Assembly (NCBI GenBank): GCA_902826215.1
Contig: CADEDY010000001.1
Coordinates: 124,001-188,000 of the forward strand
Length of the DNA stretch: 64,000 nt
Reading direction: 5' to 3'
From: an uncultured Bacteroidota bacterium
Lineage (GTDB): Bacteria; Bacteroidota; Bacteroidia; Flavobacteriales_F; PHOS-HE28
Shown here: one piece after another, positions 52,945 through 64,000 of the stretch
How positions within the stretch are numbered: position 1 is the first letter of the stretch
How the letters are laid out: every line of letters begins with the position of its first letter
The notes under the pieces: generated by a model
The model's database searches: none
The model's input: the letters and a program-made list of their open reading frames with translations, nothing else
Told to the model about the DNA's origin: nothing
Made by a program: the position numbers and the translations under genes

Positions 52945-53619
52945 ATGGCACGATCAGCATTACTCGGTTCCTCCCTAGCAAAGAAGTACTGGATGGCCCT
53001 GACGGGCCTTTTCCTTTGCATCTTTCTGATCGCCCACTTGGCTGGGAACCTGCAACTGTTGGACATGAGCCCCGGAGGGCAGCTCAAGTTCAACGCTTAT
53101 GCCAAGTTCATGACCACCTTCCCGCTGGTGAAGGCGGTGAGCTACCTTTTGTACGCGAGCATTCTGTTCCATGCTTTTGATGGCCTGCTTCTAGCGATGC
53201 AGAACCGCAAGGCCCGTCCGATCAAGTACGCCTATGAGAAGGCCAACGCCAGTAGCAAGTGGTTCAGCCGCCAGATGGCCTTGTTGGGCACATTGGTCCT
53301 GGTGTTCATCGTGATCCACATGAAACAGTTCTGGTACGAGATGCACTGGGGACCCTTGGGAATGGACGCTGATGGGAATAAAGACCTCTATACACTTGTG
53401 GCCTTCTCATTCACACAACTCTGGTATGTGGTGTTGTATGTGATCATGATGGGCGTTCTCGCCTTCCACTTGATGCACGGTTTCGCCAGTGCATTCCAAT
53501 CGTTGGGCTTGAACCACCCGCGCTACATGCCGATCATCAAGAATGTCGGCGTGTTCTTCGCCGTGATCGTCCCCATCTTCTTCGCCCTCATCCCGGTGTG
53601 GATGTTCATCAACGCCTGA
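52945..53619 (+). CDS. sdhC: Succinate dehydrogenase/fumarate reductase cytochrome b subunit
   Basis: A 224-residue membrane protein with five hydrophobic segments, of the B-type (single large b-haem subunit) found in Bacteroidota. Family features are KKYWMALTGLFLCIFLIAHLAGNLQLL, in which the histidine is a haem ligand, VFIVIHMKQFWYE and LAFHLMHGFASAFQSLG. It anchors SdhAB and passes electrons to or from menaquinone. It is the first gene of sdhCAB; sdhA starts 9 bp later. Confidence 0.95.
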   Translation: MARSALLGSSLAKKYWMALTGLFLCIFLIAHLAGNLQLLDMSPGGQLKFNAYAKFMTTFPLVKAVSYLLYASILFHAFDGLLLAMQNRKARPIKYAYEKANASSKWFSRQMALLGTLVLVFIVIHMKQFWYEMHWGPLGMDADGNKDLYTLVAFSFTQLWYVVLYVIMMGVLAFHLMHGFASAFQSLGLNHPRYMPIIKNVGVFFAVIVPIFFALIPVWMFINA

Positions 53620-53627
53620 CCTGAGCC

Positions 53628-55642
<2,015 letters not shown>

Positions 55643-55643
<1 letters not shown>

Positions 55644-56401
55644 TGGGCAACATGAAACTGACCCTCAAGATCTGGCGCCAGAACGGCCCCAAGGCCAAAG
55701 GCGAGTTGAATACGTACCCGGTCAATGATGTGTCCGAGGACATGTCCTTCCTGGAGATGTTGGACGTGCTGAACGACGACCTCGTGCGCAAGGGCGAGGA
55801 GCCTATTGCTTTTGATCACGATTGCCGTGAAGGCATATGTGGCTCCTGCAGCCTGTTCATCAACGGTGAGGCGCATGGCCCAGGCCGCATGATCACCACG
55901 TGCCAGTTGCACATGCGCAAGTTCAAGGATGGCGATACCATTCACGTGGAGCCGTGGCGCGCGGAGGCATTCCCTGTGATCAAGGACCTTGCCGTGGACC
56001 GTGGTGCGTTCGATCGCATCCAAGCCGCTGGTGGTTTCGTTAGTGTCAACACGAGCGGGAATCTGGTGGATGGAAATGCGGTGCCCATTCCGAAGGCCGA
56101 TGCCGATACTGCTTTCGATGCCGCGACCTGTATTGGCTGCGGAGCGTGTGTTGCGACCTGCACCAACAGTAGTGCGATGTTGTTCGTTGCAGCCAAAGTG
56201 AGCCAGTTCGCGTTGCTGCCTCAGGGCAAGCCCGAAGCCAAGCGCCGCGTGCTCGCCATGGTGGAACAGATGGACAAGGAAGGCTTTGGCAACTGCAGCA
56301 ACACCGGTGCATGCGAAGTGGAATGTCCCAAGGGGATCAGCCTCGAGCACATTGCGCGGATGAACCGGGAGTACTTGGCAGCATCGGTCACGAAAGAGTG
56401 A
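55643..56401 (+). CDS. sdhB: Succinate dehydrogenase/fumarate reductase iron-sulfur subunit
   Basis: A 252-residue protein if ATG 55643 is used, where the sdhA stop overlaps it (TGATG). GTG 55640 and ATG 55652 ([12 protein letters not shown], the start usually annotated in the family) are alternatives. The [2Fe-2S] motif is [14 protein letters not shown], the [4Fe-4S] motif is [11 protein letters not shown], and the [3Fe-4S] motif is [14 protein letters not shown]. It carries electrons from SdhA to SdhC. The next gene starts 7 bp later, so the transaminase and amidase genes may be cotranscribed. Confidence 0.96.
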
Positions 56402-56408
56402 TCGGATC

Positions 56409-57563
56409 ATGTCGTCCTTTCATCATCCGAAGAGCAAGTTGCCGACCGTCGGCACAACCATCTTCGCGGTGATGAGTAAGCTGGCCAACGAGGTCGGCGC
56501 CATCAACCTCGGGCAGGGGTTCCCTGATTTCCCGATCGATCCGAAGCTGAGTGCGCTGGTCCACGCGGCGATGCAACTGGGCCACAACCAGTACGCGCCG
56601 ATGCCGGGACTACTTGCTTTGTTGGAGGCCTTATCGGCGAAGGTGCAGCGCTTGTACGATGTGACCTACGAACCTGCGTCGGAGATCACGGTCACTGCAG
56701 GTGGTACGCAAGCCATCTTCACCGCGATCGCGGCAACGGTGCATGCCGGTGATGAGGTGATCATCGTGGATCCGGCATACGATTGTTACGCACCTTCGGT
56801 TGAACTCTTCGGCGGCAAGCCGATCCACGTACGTCTCGGTAGCGATATGCGTTTCGATGCGGATGCGGTGCAGGCGGCGATCACGCCACGCACGCGGATG
56901 CTCATGATCAATACGCCGCACAATCCGGCGGGCACGATCCTCCGCGATGCGGACATGATGCGCATCGTGGAGATGCTGCATGGCACCGACATCATCCTGC
57001 TCAGCGATGAGGTGTATGAGCACCTGGTGTTCGATGGCGAACCGCATGCCTCGGCGATCAACTATCCGGAGCTTCGCGAGCGCGCATTCGTCATCTTCAG
57101 TTTCGGTAAGGTATTCCACACCACTGGTTGGAAGATGGGCTATGCGCTGGCGCCGAAGGAACTTATGGTCGAGTTCCGGAAGGTGCATCAGTTCAATGTG
57201 TTCAGCGTGAACACGCCAATGCAATACGCCCTGGCCGAGTACCTGAAAGAGCCACTGCACTATGAACAACTACCCGCCCTGTATCAAGCCAAGCGCGATC
57301 GTTTCCTTGCTGGTCTGAAGCGCACGGAGTTCAAGCCCTTGGCCTGTGAGGGTAGCTACTTCCAAGTGGCGGAATACAGCGCGATCAGCGATCTGCCCGA
57401 TGTGGAATTCGCGAAGTGGTTCGCCCGTGAGCGCGGTGTGGTCGGTATTCCATTGTCGCCCTTCTACAAGGACCCGCCAGAAGACCAACGCTTGATCCGT
57501 TTCTGTTTCGCGAAGCAGGACGCTACCTTGGATGCCGCCATCGAAAAGCTATGCGCGACCTGA
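56409..57563 (+). CDS. PLP-dependent methionine/glutamine aminotransferase (YbdL-like)
   Basis: A 384-residue class-I aminotransferase. Landmarks are INLGQGFPDFPIDP, ITVTAGGTQAIFTAI (the PLP phosphate loop), NTPHNPAGTI, the PLP lysine in FSFGKVFHTTGWKMGY, and VCFCFAK-like RFCFAKQDATL near the end. The family includes YbdL/MtnE enzymes that transaminate methionine or glutamine with 2-oxo acids. Its 3' end overlaps the omega-amidase-like gene by 13 bp, which supports a glutamine or methionine-salvage transamination role, since the amidase would remove the 2-oxo-acid amide. Confidence 0.92.
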   Translation: MSSFHHPKSKLPTVGTTIFAVMSKLANEVGAINLGQGFPDFPIDPKLSALVHAAMQLGHNQYAPMPGLLALLEALSAKVQRLYDVTYEPASEITVTAGGTQAIFTAIAATVHAGDEVIIVDPAYDCYAPSVELFGGKPIHVRLGSDMRFDADAVQAAITPRTRMLMINTPHNPAGTILRDADMMRIVEMLHGTDIILLSDEVYEHLVFDGEPHASAINYPELRERAFVIFSFGKVFHTTGWKMGYALAPKELMVEFRKVHQFNVFSVNTPMQYALAEYLKEPLHYEQLPALYQAKRDRFLAGLKRTEFKPLACEGSYFQVAEYSAISDLPDVEFAKWFARERGVVGIPLSPFYKDPPEDQRLIRFCFAKQDATLDAAIEKLCAT

Positions 57564-58327
57564 AAGTGACCTTGGTACAGAGCATGCTCCACTGGGAGGA
57601 TGCCGCCGCGAACCGCACCATGTTCGTTGGGAGGCTTGCTGAGCTGAAGGGTGCCACCGACCTGGTCGTGCTGCCCGAGATGTTCACCACGGGCTTCACG
57701 ATGAACACTGTTCTAGCAGAGACCATGGATGGTCCTACCGTTCAGTGGATGAAAGAACAGGCGGCTTCGATCGAAGCCGCGATATATGGGAGCATGATCA
57801 TCACCGAAGGCGGCAAGACCTTCAATCGTGGCTTGTTCATCACCCCGGATGGATCGGTTCAGAATTACGACAAACGCCATCTGTTCCGCTTCGCGAAGGA
57901 GACCGATCACTTCGCTCCGGGAAGCGAACGTGTTGTGGTCGAGTGGCGTGGTTGGCGGATCCTGTTGCAGATCTGTTTCGATCTGCGCTTCCCTGTGTTC
58001 GCCCGCAACCGTGGTGATTACGATGCAGCGCTGTACGTGGCCAATTGGCCGGAAGTGCGCAGCTATCCTTGGAGTCAACTGTTGATCGCACGCGCCATCG
58101 AGAACCAGTGCTACGTGGTCGGTGTGAACCGCGTGGGCATGGATGGGAAGAGCATCCATTACTCTGGCGACTCGTTGGTGGTCGAGCCGAAAGGCCAGCT
58201 ATTGGCAACGTGCACGCCCAAGAACGAGTGCGTCACGACATGCACCTTGGATGGTGCCGCATTGAATGACTTCCGTGAGAAATTCCCGGTGGGGATGGAG
58301 GCGGACGACTTCGAGCTACGGGTCTGA
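57551..58327 (+). CDS. Omega-amidase (Nit2/YafV-like carbon-nitrogen hydrolase)
   Basis: A 258-residue nitrilase-family enzyme. The catalytic triad is Glu in VVLPEMFTTGF, Lys in YDKRHLF and Cys in LLQICFDLRFPVF. YafV/Nit2-type omega-amidases deamidate 2-oxoglutaramate or 2-oxosuccinamate. It starts inside the aminotransferase gene (13 bp overlap). It converges with the type-B T9SS gene, 6 bp between stop codons. Pairing with the transaminase is typical of the glutamine transaminase/omega-amidase pathway and of methionine salvage. Confidence 0.9.
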   Translation: MRDLKVTLVQSMLHWEDAAANRTMFVGRLAELKGATDLVVLPEMFTTGFTMNTVLAETMDGPTVQWMKEQAASIEAAIYGSMIITEGGKTFNRGLFITPDGSVQNYDKRHLFRFAKETDHFAPGSERVVVEWRGWRILLQICFDLRFPVFARNRGDYDAALYVANWPEVRSYPWSQLLIARAIENQCYVVGVNRVGMDGKSIHYSGDSLVVEPKGQLLATCTPKNECVTTCTLDGAALNDFREKFPVGMEADDFELRV

Positions 58328-58333
58328 TCCGGA

Positions 58334-61300
58334 TCAACGGAGCACTTGGATGTGCCCCATCTGTTCTTGCTCCCGGCCTACTTTACCATCCTTGTCCTCG
58401 AGGAATTTGTAGGTAAGCCGCCACACGTAGATGTCGTTCTTGACGACCTCGCCCGAATACGTACCATCCCAGCCCATCGTGGGGTCGTCGCTCTCGAACA
58501 GCTGATTTCCCCAACGGTCGAATACGTACATGTGCATGGAAGCGATGTTCTTGCCCACCGGTAGGAAGTAATCGTTCGTGCCATCTCCATTCGGGGTGAA
58601 GGTGTTCGGAATGAAGATCGCAGAAGGACAGTATTCGATCACCTGCGCGGAATCGCGAGCAGCACAATCGAACTGGTTCAGCACTTCCACCACATACCAG
58701 CCGTAAGCACCGGCGAGGATCACTTGTGACGTTTCGCCTGTCGACCAATCATAGCGTGATCCAGGATTGCCGGCATCGATCCGGACGTATTGTTCATCCT
58801 CGCCCAAGCAGGTGTGGAACTGCCTTGTTGCGAGTCGCGCAGGTGAAGGATTGAACAGGACCACGATCGCATCAGAACGCTCACAATGTCCATTGTTCAC
58901 AGCCACGCTAAAGGTCCCTGCTTGTGTGATGGTGATGGTCCGGGCTGTTGATCCATTGCTCCAATCATACGTTGACCCCGGGTTGCCAGCGTCGACGACG
59001 AGCGCCCGACCTTCGCAGAGCACCGTGTCAACCCCGAGTTGCACAGATGGCGGTTGAACGAACTGAACGGTTGCGTCGAACGTGTTCGAGCAGCCGATCG
59101 CGTTCGTCACTACAACCGAGTAGTTGTCAGCGCTGGTCACCGTTATCGTTGGCGATGTGAGGCCGTTGCTCCAAGCAAAGGTGCACCCCGGATTTCCGGC
59201 ATCCAGCAGTACACTCGTTCCCACGCATTCTGTCGCATCAATCAGGACATCCACCGGGGCCGCTTGCGTATTCACCGTGATCTCATCCGAGGTCGAACAG
59301 CTTCCGTTGCTCACGGTCACCGAGTAGGACCCTGCGCTGGTGACGTTCTTCAATCGGGTTGTTTCACCGGTATTCCATGAATAGGACATGCCCGGGTTGC
59401 CGGCGTCCAATTCCATCGAAGTGCCTTCGCAGATGGTGGTGTCGTTCCCGAGAGCGACAGTTATCACCGGAAGGATCGTTACCTGTGCATCGAACATGGC
59501 CGAACAATTCTGTGGGGTTGTTATCGTCACGGAATAGGTTCCGCTCGTTGTTGGCGAGATGGTTTGGCTCGTGGCGCTCGTGTTCCAAGCGAACGAACTT
59601 CCGGGATTACCAGCGTCCAACACCACCGCGGTCGATGAACAGCTTGTAACATCGCTGAGAACATCGATCGGTAGCGCGTTGAGTGAAACTTGAACGGCAT
59701 CCGAGCCAATACATCCATCGCTGTTCGTAACACTGACCGAATACGTTCCCGAGCTCGTTGCTGATATCTGTTGCGTGGTCGCATTCGTGTTCCACAGGAA
59801 AGAGTTCCCAGCATTCCCAGCGTTCAGTTCTTGATCGCTCACACCGCACAAGGCCAGATCGGGTCCCAGGTTCACTACTGGTGCAGGGAACAGGGTGACG
59901 TTGAAGGTGGTGCTCACTTCGCACCCCATGGTGTTGGTCACGGTTACGGTATGTGGTCCAGAAGTGGTCGGGATGATGCTTGCTGTGGTCGCACCCGTAC
60001 TCCATACATAGCTTACACCTGTTACCGGTGCGGTGATGGTCGGTGCGGCATTCGCACATCCGCTTGCGGTCCCAGTGGCAGGCACATTGCTGAACGGGCG
60101 CGTGATCACCACTTGATCACTGACGCTACATCCATTGGGTCCGGTGATGGTGACGGTGTATGTCGCACTGGCATCCACAAGAATGGATGGCGAAGCGATG
60201 TTCGCCGCGTTGAGGTTGGCGGCTGGGGTCCAGGCATAGGTCGGGTTGGGCACATTGTGCTGCACCACCAACTGATGGCCCAAGGTGGAACACAGTGTAA
60301 GGTCGGGTCCGAGATCGGCTTGATACCCGCTCACCACCGTGATCGTGATGATTTGGCTTTGGCTACAACCCGTCGAACTCTGCGTGACCGTGCACGTGTA
60401 GGTGGTGGTTTGCGAGGGCGAGGCGACCGGGTTGGCGATGGTCGTGCTGCTCAATCCTTCTCCGGTCCACGCGTACGTGATACCGTTGGTGTTCGAGATG
60501 GATGCGTTGAGCTGTGTGCTGACCCCTTCGCAGATCGTGGTGTTCGTTGCGGACACATTGAACCCCGCTAGTTGGCCAACGGTGATCGTCACTTGGCCGG
60601 TTGCGGAACAACCGGAGGTATTGGTGGCGGTGACACTATAAGTGGTGGTGGCCGTTGGATTGGCGGTAGGTGATTGAACGTTCGTCGCGCTCAACGTGCC
60701 ATTGTTCGGGGACCAGGCGTAGGTGATGCTCGAACCTGCACTTGGTGTTGCGGTGATCGGCATACCTGTAGTCGCGCACAAAGTGCTGTTCGGCGTCATG
60801 GTCAACGTGAAGGAGGGGTTCACCTGCACATGGACCGAATCATGGTACACGCAACTCGCTGTTGGATCGGTTGCGTTGAGCACGTACCAACCTGAGGTTG
60901 TCGGGGTGGCCACTGGTGCTGGGATGCTGGCGTTGGAAAGGGTCGTTGCCGGACTCCAACTGTAGTTCACCCAAGCGTTGTCGTATCGAGCGATGATCAT
61001 GTCATCGATGCACCAGTTATCGTGGCCCGCGCCTTCGTGTGCCAATTGCCGCAACCGGAACATCGTGCTACTGGTTTGAGCGGGCACAGGAATGTTGACC
61101 TCAACAGCTTCGAAGTCGGGAAAGATGTTCTCCGCGTAGGTCTGGATCAAGTTCCAGTTGAGCCCGTTGTTGTTGGAATATTCGAGCACCACATCATCAC
61201 CGGGCTCGGCATTGTCGCACGGCGCAGTACCGGCGGCGATCTTCAAGCGGAAGCGAAGTTGTCCTCCACCGACGGTATTGAAACCGATGGTCTGTGCATA

Positions 61301-63346
61301 CCGCTGACCACCTCCATTGAAGTATAGGGCTGTTCCACTTTGGCTCCCGCAGATGTCACTTACCGTACCACCTTGAATGGCGGTCCACGTGCTTCCCGGA
61401 GCACCATCGAACAGGTCCGAGGAGAGAACGCGCAATGCTTGGCTACCAAGCTGAACGGGGCTTCCAGCGCAGACCGGTGTCGGAGTGGCGGTCGTATTCA
61501 GATCAAGTACACTGGCTGGGGTGACGTTCACGCGAATGCTATCGTCCATATTCCCGCAACCGCTCGGACTGATCACACGAACACGGTACCATGTGCTGCT
61601 CATCGGCGTGGCGACGGGGTTCGCGATCGTATCGTCGTTCAAGGAGGAGGCAGGTGACCATTGAATGTTGAACCATGCCGGATCCGGTGGTGGCACCAAT
61701 CCGAGCTGTACCGATTCGTATTGGCAGATGTCGATCGCAGGAAGGTCATTGGCCGTGAGCAGTGTGGGTATCGTGAGCGGAATGCCTACGTGGTAGGTGA
61801 ATGTTCGTGTACATCCACTTACCGGTAGAACGCCCGTGACCATGTAGCTTCCGCTAGCTGTCGGAGTGAAGGAATAGCTGTTCCCGTTCGCGAGCACCGT
61901 GTTCGGGTCGTCGACTTCGGTCCATACTGCGTTGCTCAAAGGCTCCGGAGCATTCAGTGTTACTGGCCCGCTGCCACAAACGGTGGAGTCCTGTTGCACC
62001 GGCGTTGCACGTATGTCGTGGACCGAACCCGCATAGCTCTCGCCGTAGCCCGTGCCGAACATATAGGCTTGGAATCCAGCTGATGCCTGAAGCCGATGCC
62101 GACCAACAGCGACCGGGATCTTGGCGTATTTTCGATCGGCACAACCGGTGTACGTTTGGAACAACGAAGGATTCACCACCACACCGTCCAAGGTCAATTG
62201 ACCGACAGCGGCGGTCGGCACCACAACGCTTACGCTGTGCTGGCTCACCTGGGAAGAGTTCGAGGTATTCCACGTGGCGCTGGTCGAAATACGATCAGCA
62301 GGTGATACCAATAGGAGCGAAGGGTCGCCACTTCCAGCACAGCTGTATCCCTCCAGCAATTGGGCAACACTAACGGGTTGGTTCGCTTGAATGCATACCG
62401 GCGTGGTTGCGCCGTTCACCTCGTGCTTCTGACCTGCGTTAAGTAGGATCGGAGCGCCACCATTGATGGTGATGGATGTGCCGTTGGTATGTGCGAGTAC
62501 ACGGTAGGTGCTGGTGTTCACTCCGTGGATCGGTGCTGTGTAGTAACGGGTTCCCCAAGCGGAGATGGGTATGAGCTGTTCGAAGATGGCATCGCATGCC
62601 TGGCAAGCGCCGGGCACGGTTGCGCACATCGATCCGCCCATCACCACGAATGGTCGGCAGGTACCACTGGCCGTGGTGGCTTCGACCAAGGTGCCGGTCA
62701 GGTCCAGCTGATCCGTGGCTGCTTGTATCTGGTACGTCTGTCCGGCATTCAGGTTGATCACGAAAGGAACGTTCGCGAATTGGCCGCTCAGCGTATTCAC
62801 CGAAGGCGTGATCCGCACCTGGGTGCCATCCTGTGTGGCAACAACAAGCAATTCGCTCTTGTGCAGGTTGTTGAAGTTCGGGAGTCCCTGATAGGCATCC
62901 ACACGGTAGGAATTGCCGAGTGATGATTCGGGGATGACCTGTGAAAGGTCGTGGGTGAAGTTCTGGAAACTGCTGATGAAGACGTTGATGCTATCGTTGC
63001 TCTGGATCAGGACGCCGCGTGGCATGATGCTCCCGGACCCCGTATTCTCAGCGGTCGTTGGCACGTCGATCACAGCTACGTTATTGGCGCCGACGGTAAA
63101 ATTCGTGGTCCAGCCGTTCAAAGGCATACTGACCGTGCCGCTCGTGGCATTGCTGCTCAAAATGTGGATCTTCAAGCTTTGCGCACCGAAACCGTTCTGC
63201 ATGTATCCGGTCCAGAAACGCTTACCCCGCGTTGGAAGCACGGTATTCGCTTGCGCGAAAGAGCCGATAGCGACCAACGAACAGGTGGCAAGCAGCAGGA
63301 ACCGCGTGACGAACGTGGAGCGAGAAGTAGAATAGCGGCTATGCAT
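58334..63346 (-). CDS. Giant secreted IgGFc-binding/PKD-like protein with type-B T9SS C-terminus
   Basis: A 1670-residue protein from ATG 63346 (a possible start 12 bases upstream adds four residues). A signal peptide (MHSRYSTSRSTFVTRFLLLA) is followed by an IgGFc-binding-protein-like N-terminal domain (LPTRGKRFWTGYMQNGFG, then VIPESSLGNSYRVDAYQG). A long series of PKD-like and Ig-like units comes next, including six C-terminal units with the core LDAGNPGxxxxWxxGxTxxTI and GxYSVxVxNxxGC. A jelly-roll-like domain (RYAQTIGFNTVGGGQLRFRL) interrupts the series near residue 700. The type-B end is IFIPNTFTPNGDGTND, VFDRWGNQLFES and DIYVWRLTYK. The cargo is likely surface-exposed, perhaps for adhesion. 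Confidence 0.88.
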   Translation of the reverse strand: MHSRYSTSRSTFVTRFLLLATCSLVAIGSFAQANTVLPTRGKRFWTGYMQNGFGAQSLKIHILSSNATSGTVSMPLNGWTTNFTVGANNVAVIDVPTTAENTGSGSIMPRGVLIQSNDSINVFISSFQNFTHDLSQVIPESSLGNSYRVDAYQGLPNFNNLHKSELLVVATQDGTQVRITPSVNTLSGQFANVPFVINLNAGQTYQIQAATDQLDLTGTLVEATTASGTCRPFVVMGGSMCATVPGACQACDAIFEQLIPISAWGTRYYTAPIHGVNTSTYRVLAHTNGTSITINGGAPILLNAGQKHEVNGATTPVCIQANQPVSVAQLLEGYSCAGSGDPSLLLVSPADRISTSATWNTSNSSQVSQHSVSVVVPTAAVGQLTLDGVVVNPSLFQTYTGCADRKYAKIPVAVGRHRLQASAGFQAYMFGTGYGESYAGSVHDIRATPVQQDSTVCGSGPVTLNAPEPLSNAVWTEVDDPNTVLANGNSYSFTPTASGSYMVTGVLPVSGCTRTFTYHVGIPLTIPTLLTANDLPAIDICQYESVQLGLVPPPDPAWFNIQWSPASSLNDDTIANPVATPMSSTWYRVRVISPSGCGNMDDSIRVNVTPASVLDLNTTATPTPVCAGSPVQLGSQALRVLSSDLFDGAPGSTWTAIQGGTVSDICGSQSGTALYFNGGGQRYAQTIGFNTVGGGQLRFRLKIAAGTAPCDNAEPGDDVVLEYSNNNGLNWNLIQTYAENIFPDFEAVEVNIPVPAQTSSTMFRLRQLAHEGAGHDNWCIDDMIIARYDNAWVNYSWSPATTLSNASIPAPVATPTTSGWYVLNATDPTASCVYHDSVHVQVNPSFTLTMTPNSTLCATTGMPITATPSAGSSITYAWSPNNGTLSATNVQSPTANPTATTTYSVTATNTSGCSATGQVTITVGQLAGFNVSATNTTICEGVSTQLNASISNTNGITYAWTGEGLSSTTIANPVASPSQTTTYTCTVTQSSTGCSQSQIITITVVSGYQADLGPDLTLCSTLGHQLVVQHNVPNPTYAWTPAANLNAANIASPSILVDASATYTVTITGPNGCSVSDQVVITRPFSNVPATGTASGCANAAPTITAPVTGVSYVWSTGATTASIIPTTSGPHTVTVTNTMGCEVSTTFNVTLFPAPVVNLGPDLALCGVSDQELNAGNAGNSFLWNTNATTQQISATSSGTYSVSVTNSDGCIGSDAVQVSLNALPIDVLSDVTSCSSTAVVLDAGNPGSSFAWNTSATSQTISPTTSGTYSVTITTPQNCSAMFDAQVTILPVITVALGNDTTICEGTSMELDAGNPGMSYSWNTGETTRLKNVTSAGSYSVTVSNGSCSTSDEITVNTQAAPVDVLIDATECVGTSVLLDAGNPGCTFAWSNGLTSPTITVTSADNYSVVVTNAIGCSNTFDATVQFVQPPSVQLGVDTVLCEGRALVVDAGNPGSTYDWSNGSTARTITITQAGTFSVAVNNGHCERSDAIVVLFNPSPARLATRQFHTCLGEDEQYVRIDAGNPGSRYDWSTGETSQVILAGAYGWYVVEVLNQFDCAARDSAQVIEYCPSAIFIPNTFTPNGDGTNDYFLPVGKNIASMHMYVFDRWGNQLFESDDPTMGWDGTYSGEVVKNDIYVWRLTYKFLEDKDGKVGREQEQMGHIQVLR

Positions 63347-63442
63347 CAATAGACCCACCGGGCAGGTGGTTGCGCCCGTTCTACGCCAGGTCGACGGACA
63401 AGGTTCCCGAGGGGGACGAACGCGACCAATGGACGACGAAGC

Positions 63443-64000
63443 TCAATTCAGCTTCCAATCCACCACGATGTCCCATGCCGCGCGCACGTTGACCGGTTCG
63501 GAGTGGTACCAAGTGCGCTCGGGTTGGAGTCCTTGGTCGAGGTCCCCGGTATCCCAGCGGCCATTCCCGTTGCGATCGGCGATCAGGCGTAAGGTGCGGG
63601 AGCCGGGCGGGAGCCGCTTCCATTTCACCGAGTGAAGGTCGTCGCTGACCACCGCCTCCTGAACGACCCGCTGCTGGGGGTCGAGCAAATGCAAAAGGTA
63701 ATGCCCGGTCGGGTCCAGACCTTTCAATTCCACGCGCAGCGTCCCCAGCGACTTTTCCGCCGCTCGTCCCAGGGCAATGCGCACGGTGTCATTGGTCCCA
63801 CCATAGATATCGCGGATCGTTCTTGGCAACAGGGTCAGTGCCGCTGAGGTGCCGGGCCCCATTTCTGTATTCAAGAGCAGTGTTCTTGGGTCCTCTGTCC
63901 GCACTAGTTCGAAGGGTAGTTCCACGCTATCGGCGATCAACTTCACCCGCGACATGTCATAGTCGGCGATGGGTCGTTTTGCACGCAACAACGAACGTGT
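63443..64000 (-). CDS. C-terminal part of an Ig-like-domain outer-membrane protein (partial)
   Basis: At least 185 residues, open through the right edge, so the N-terminus is missing. The part visible has GPGTSAALTLLPRTIRDIYGGTNDTV, LRVELKGLDPTGHYLLHLLD and a C-terminal DRNGNGRWDTGDLDQGLQPER, then NVRAAWDIVVDWKL. This C-terminal signature is typical of Bacteroidota Ig-like-domain proteins that end in DxNGNGxWDTGD and WELxxxW. Such proteins often lie in gene clusters of outer-membrane assembly or polysaccharide functions, but no partner is visible. It is on the same strand as the giant T9SS cargo, with a 96 bp gap. Confidence 0.8.
   Translation of the reverse strand, partial: TRSLLRAKRPIADYDMSRVKLIADSVELPFELVRTEDPRTLLLNTEMGPGTSAALTLLPRTIRDIYGGTNDTVRIALGRAAEKSLGTLRVELKGLDPTGHYLLHLLDPQQRVVQEAVVSDDLHSVKWKRLPPGSRTLRLIADRNGNGRWDTGDLDQGLQPERTWYHSEPVNVRAAWDIVVDWKLN

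Overview
This window looks like a chromosomal segment of a member of the Bacteroidota, most likely a GC-rich lineage near the Flavobacteriales. Four things point there. Promoters have the Bacteroidota -7 form TAnnTTTG (or TAnnTTYG), and leaders are short with weak Shine-Dalgarno sites. Five large secreted proteins end in type IX secretion (T9SS) sorting domains of type A or type B (gliding-motility-associated C-terminus). There are GldL-related membrane proteins, DUF2480, a long-form PurF-like enzyme and a Bacteroidota-type SdhCAB. No plasmid, phage, insertion sequence or CRISPR was seen.

Layout. 1-7.2 kb: the 3' part of a beta-helix T9SS cargo gene, two hypothetical genes, a secreted esterase and a Spy-like periplasmic protein. 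7.45 kb: tRNA-Ala(GGC) with its terminator. 7.9-11.8 kb: an HD-domain/polyphosphate kinase 1 fusion, divergent from a protein with two SiaB-like ATPase domains. 11.9-17.6 kb: a 35-residue small ORF, an aldehyde dehydrogenase, a candidate intergenic small RNA, an RprXY-like two-component pair, a TonB-like protein and an unusual SDR. 17.7-29.2 kb: three T9SS cargo genes around 3-hydroxyanthranilate dioxygenase and ACMS decarboxylase; with the aldehyde dehydrogenase, and perhaps the SDR, these form a dispersed lower kynurenine pathway. 29.4-33.5 kb: a PurF-like gene and a secreted metalloprotease. 33.5-41.3 kb: a ten-gene suf operon on the minus strand (sufA-B-C-x-D-S-y-E-T-DUF2480) that contains two small non-suf genes, x and y. 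41.6-50.8 kb: DUF1508, thiL, a helical-repeat protein, a propeller histidine kinase/LytTR regulator/lipoprotein operon and two GldL-related repeat proteins. 50.8-58.3 kb: Xaa-Pro aminopeptidase, DUF1801, sdhCAB, and a transaminase/omega-amidase pair. 58.3-64 kb: a 1670-residue type-B T9SS cargo and the 3' end of an Ig-like-domain protein.

The most interesting signals are regulatory or structural. The suf operon is interrupted by two immunity-like genes, and all five of its gaps longer than 50 bp hold a palindromic repeat from one of two families. An almost identical dyad lies at the suf promoter and upstream of the sdh promoter, suggesting a common iron or redox regulator. A candidate small RNA of about 130 nt has its own promoter and terminator. 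Several genes have a promoter element only 4-13 nt before the start codon, implying leaderless or nearly leaderless mRNAs. All functional calls are read from sequence motifs; no database search was run.
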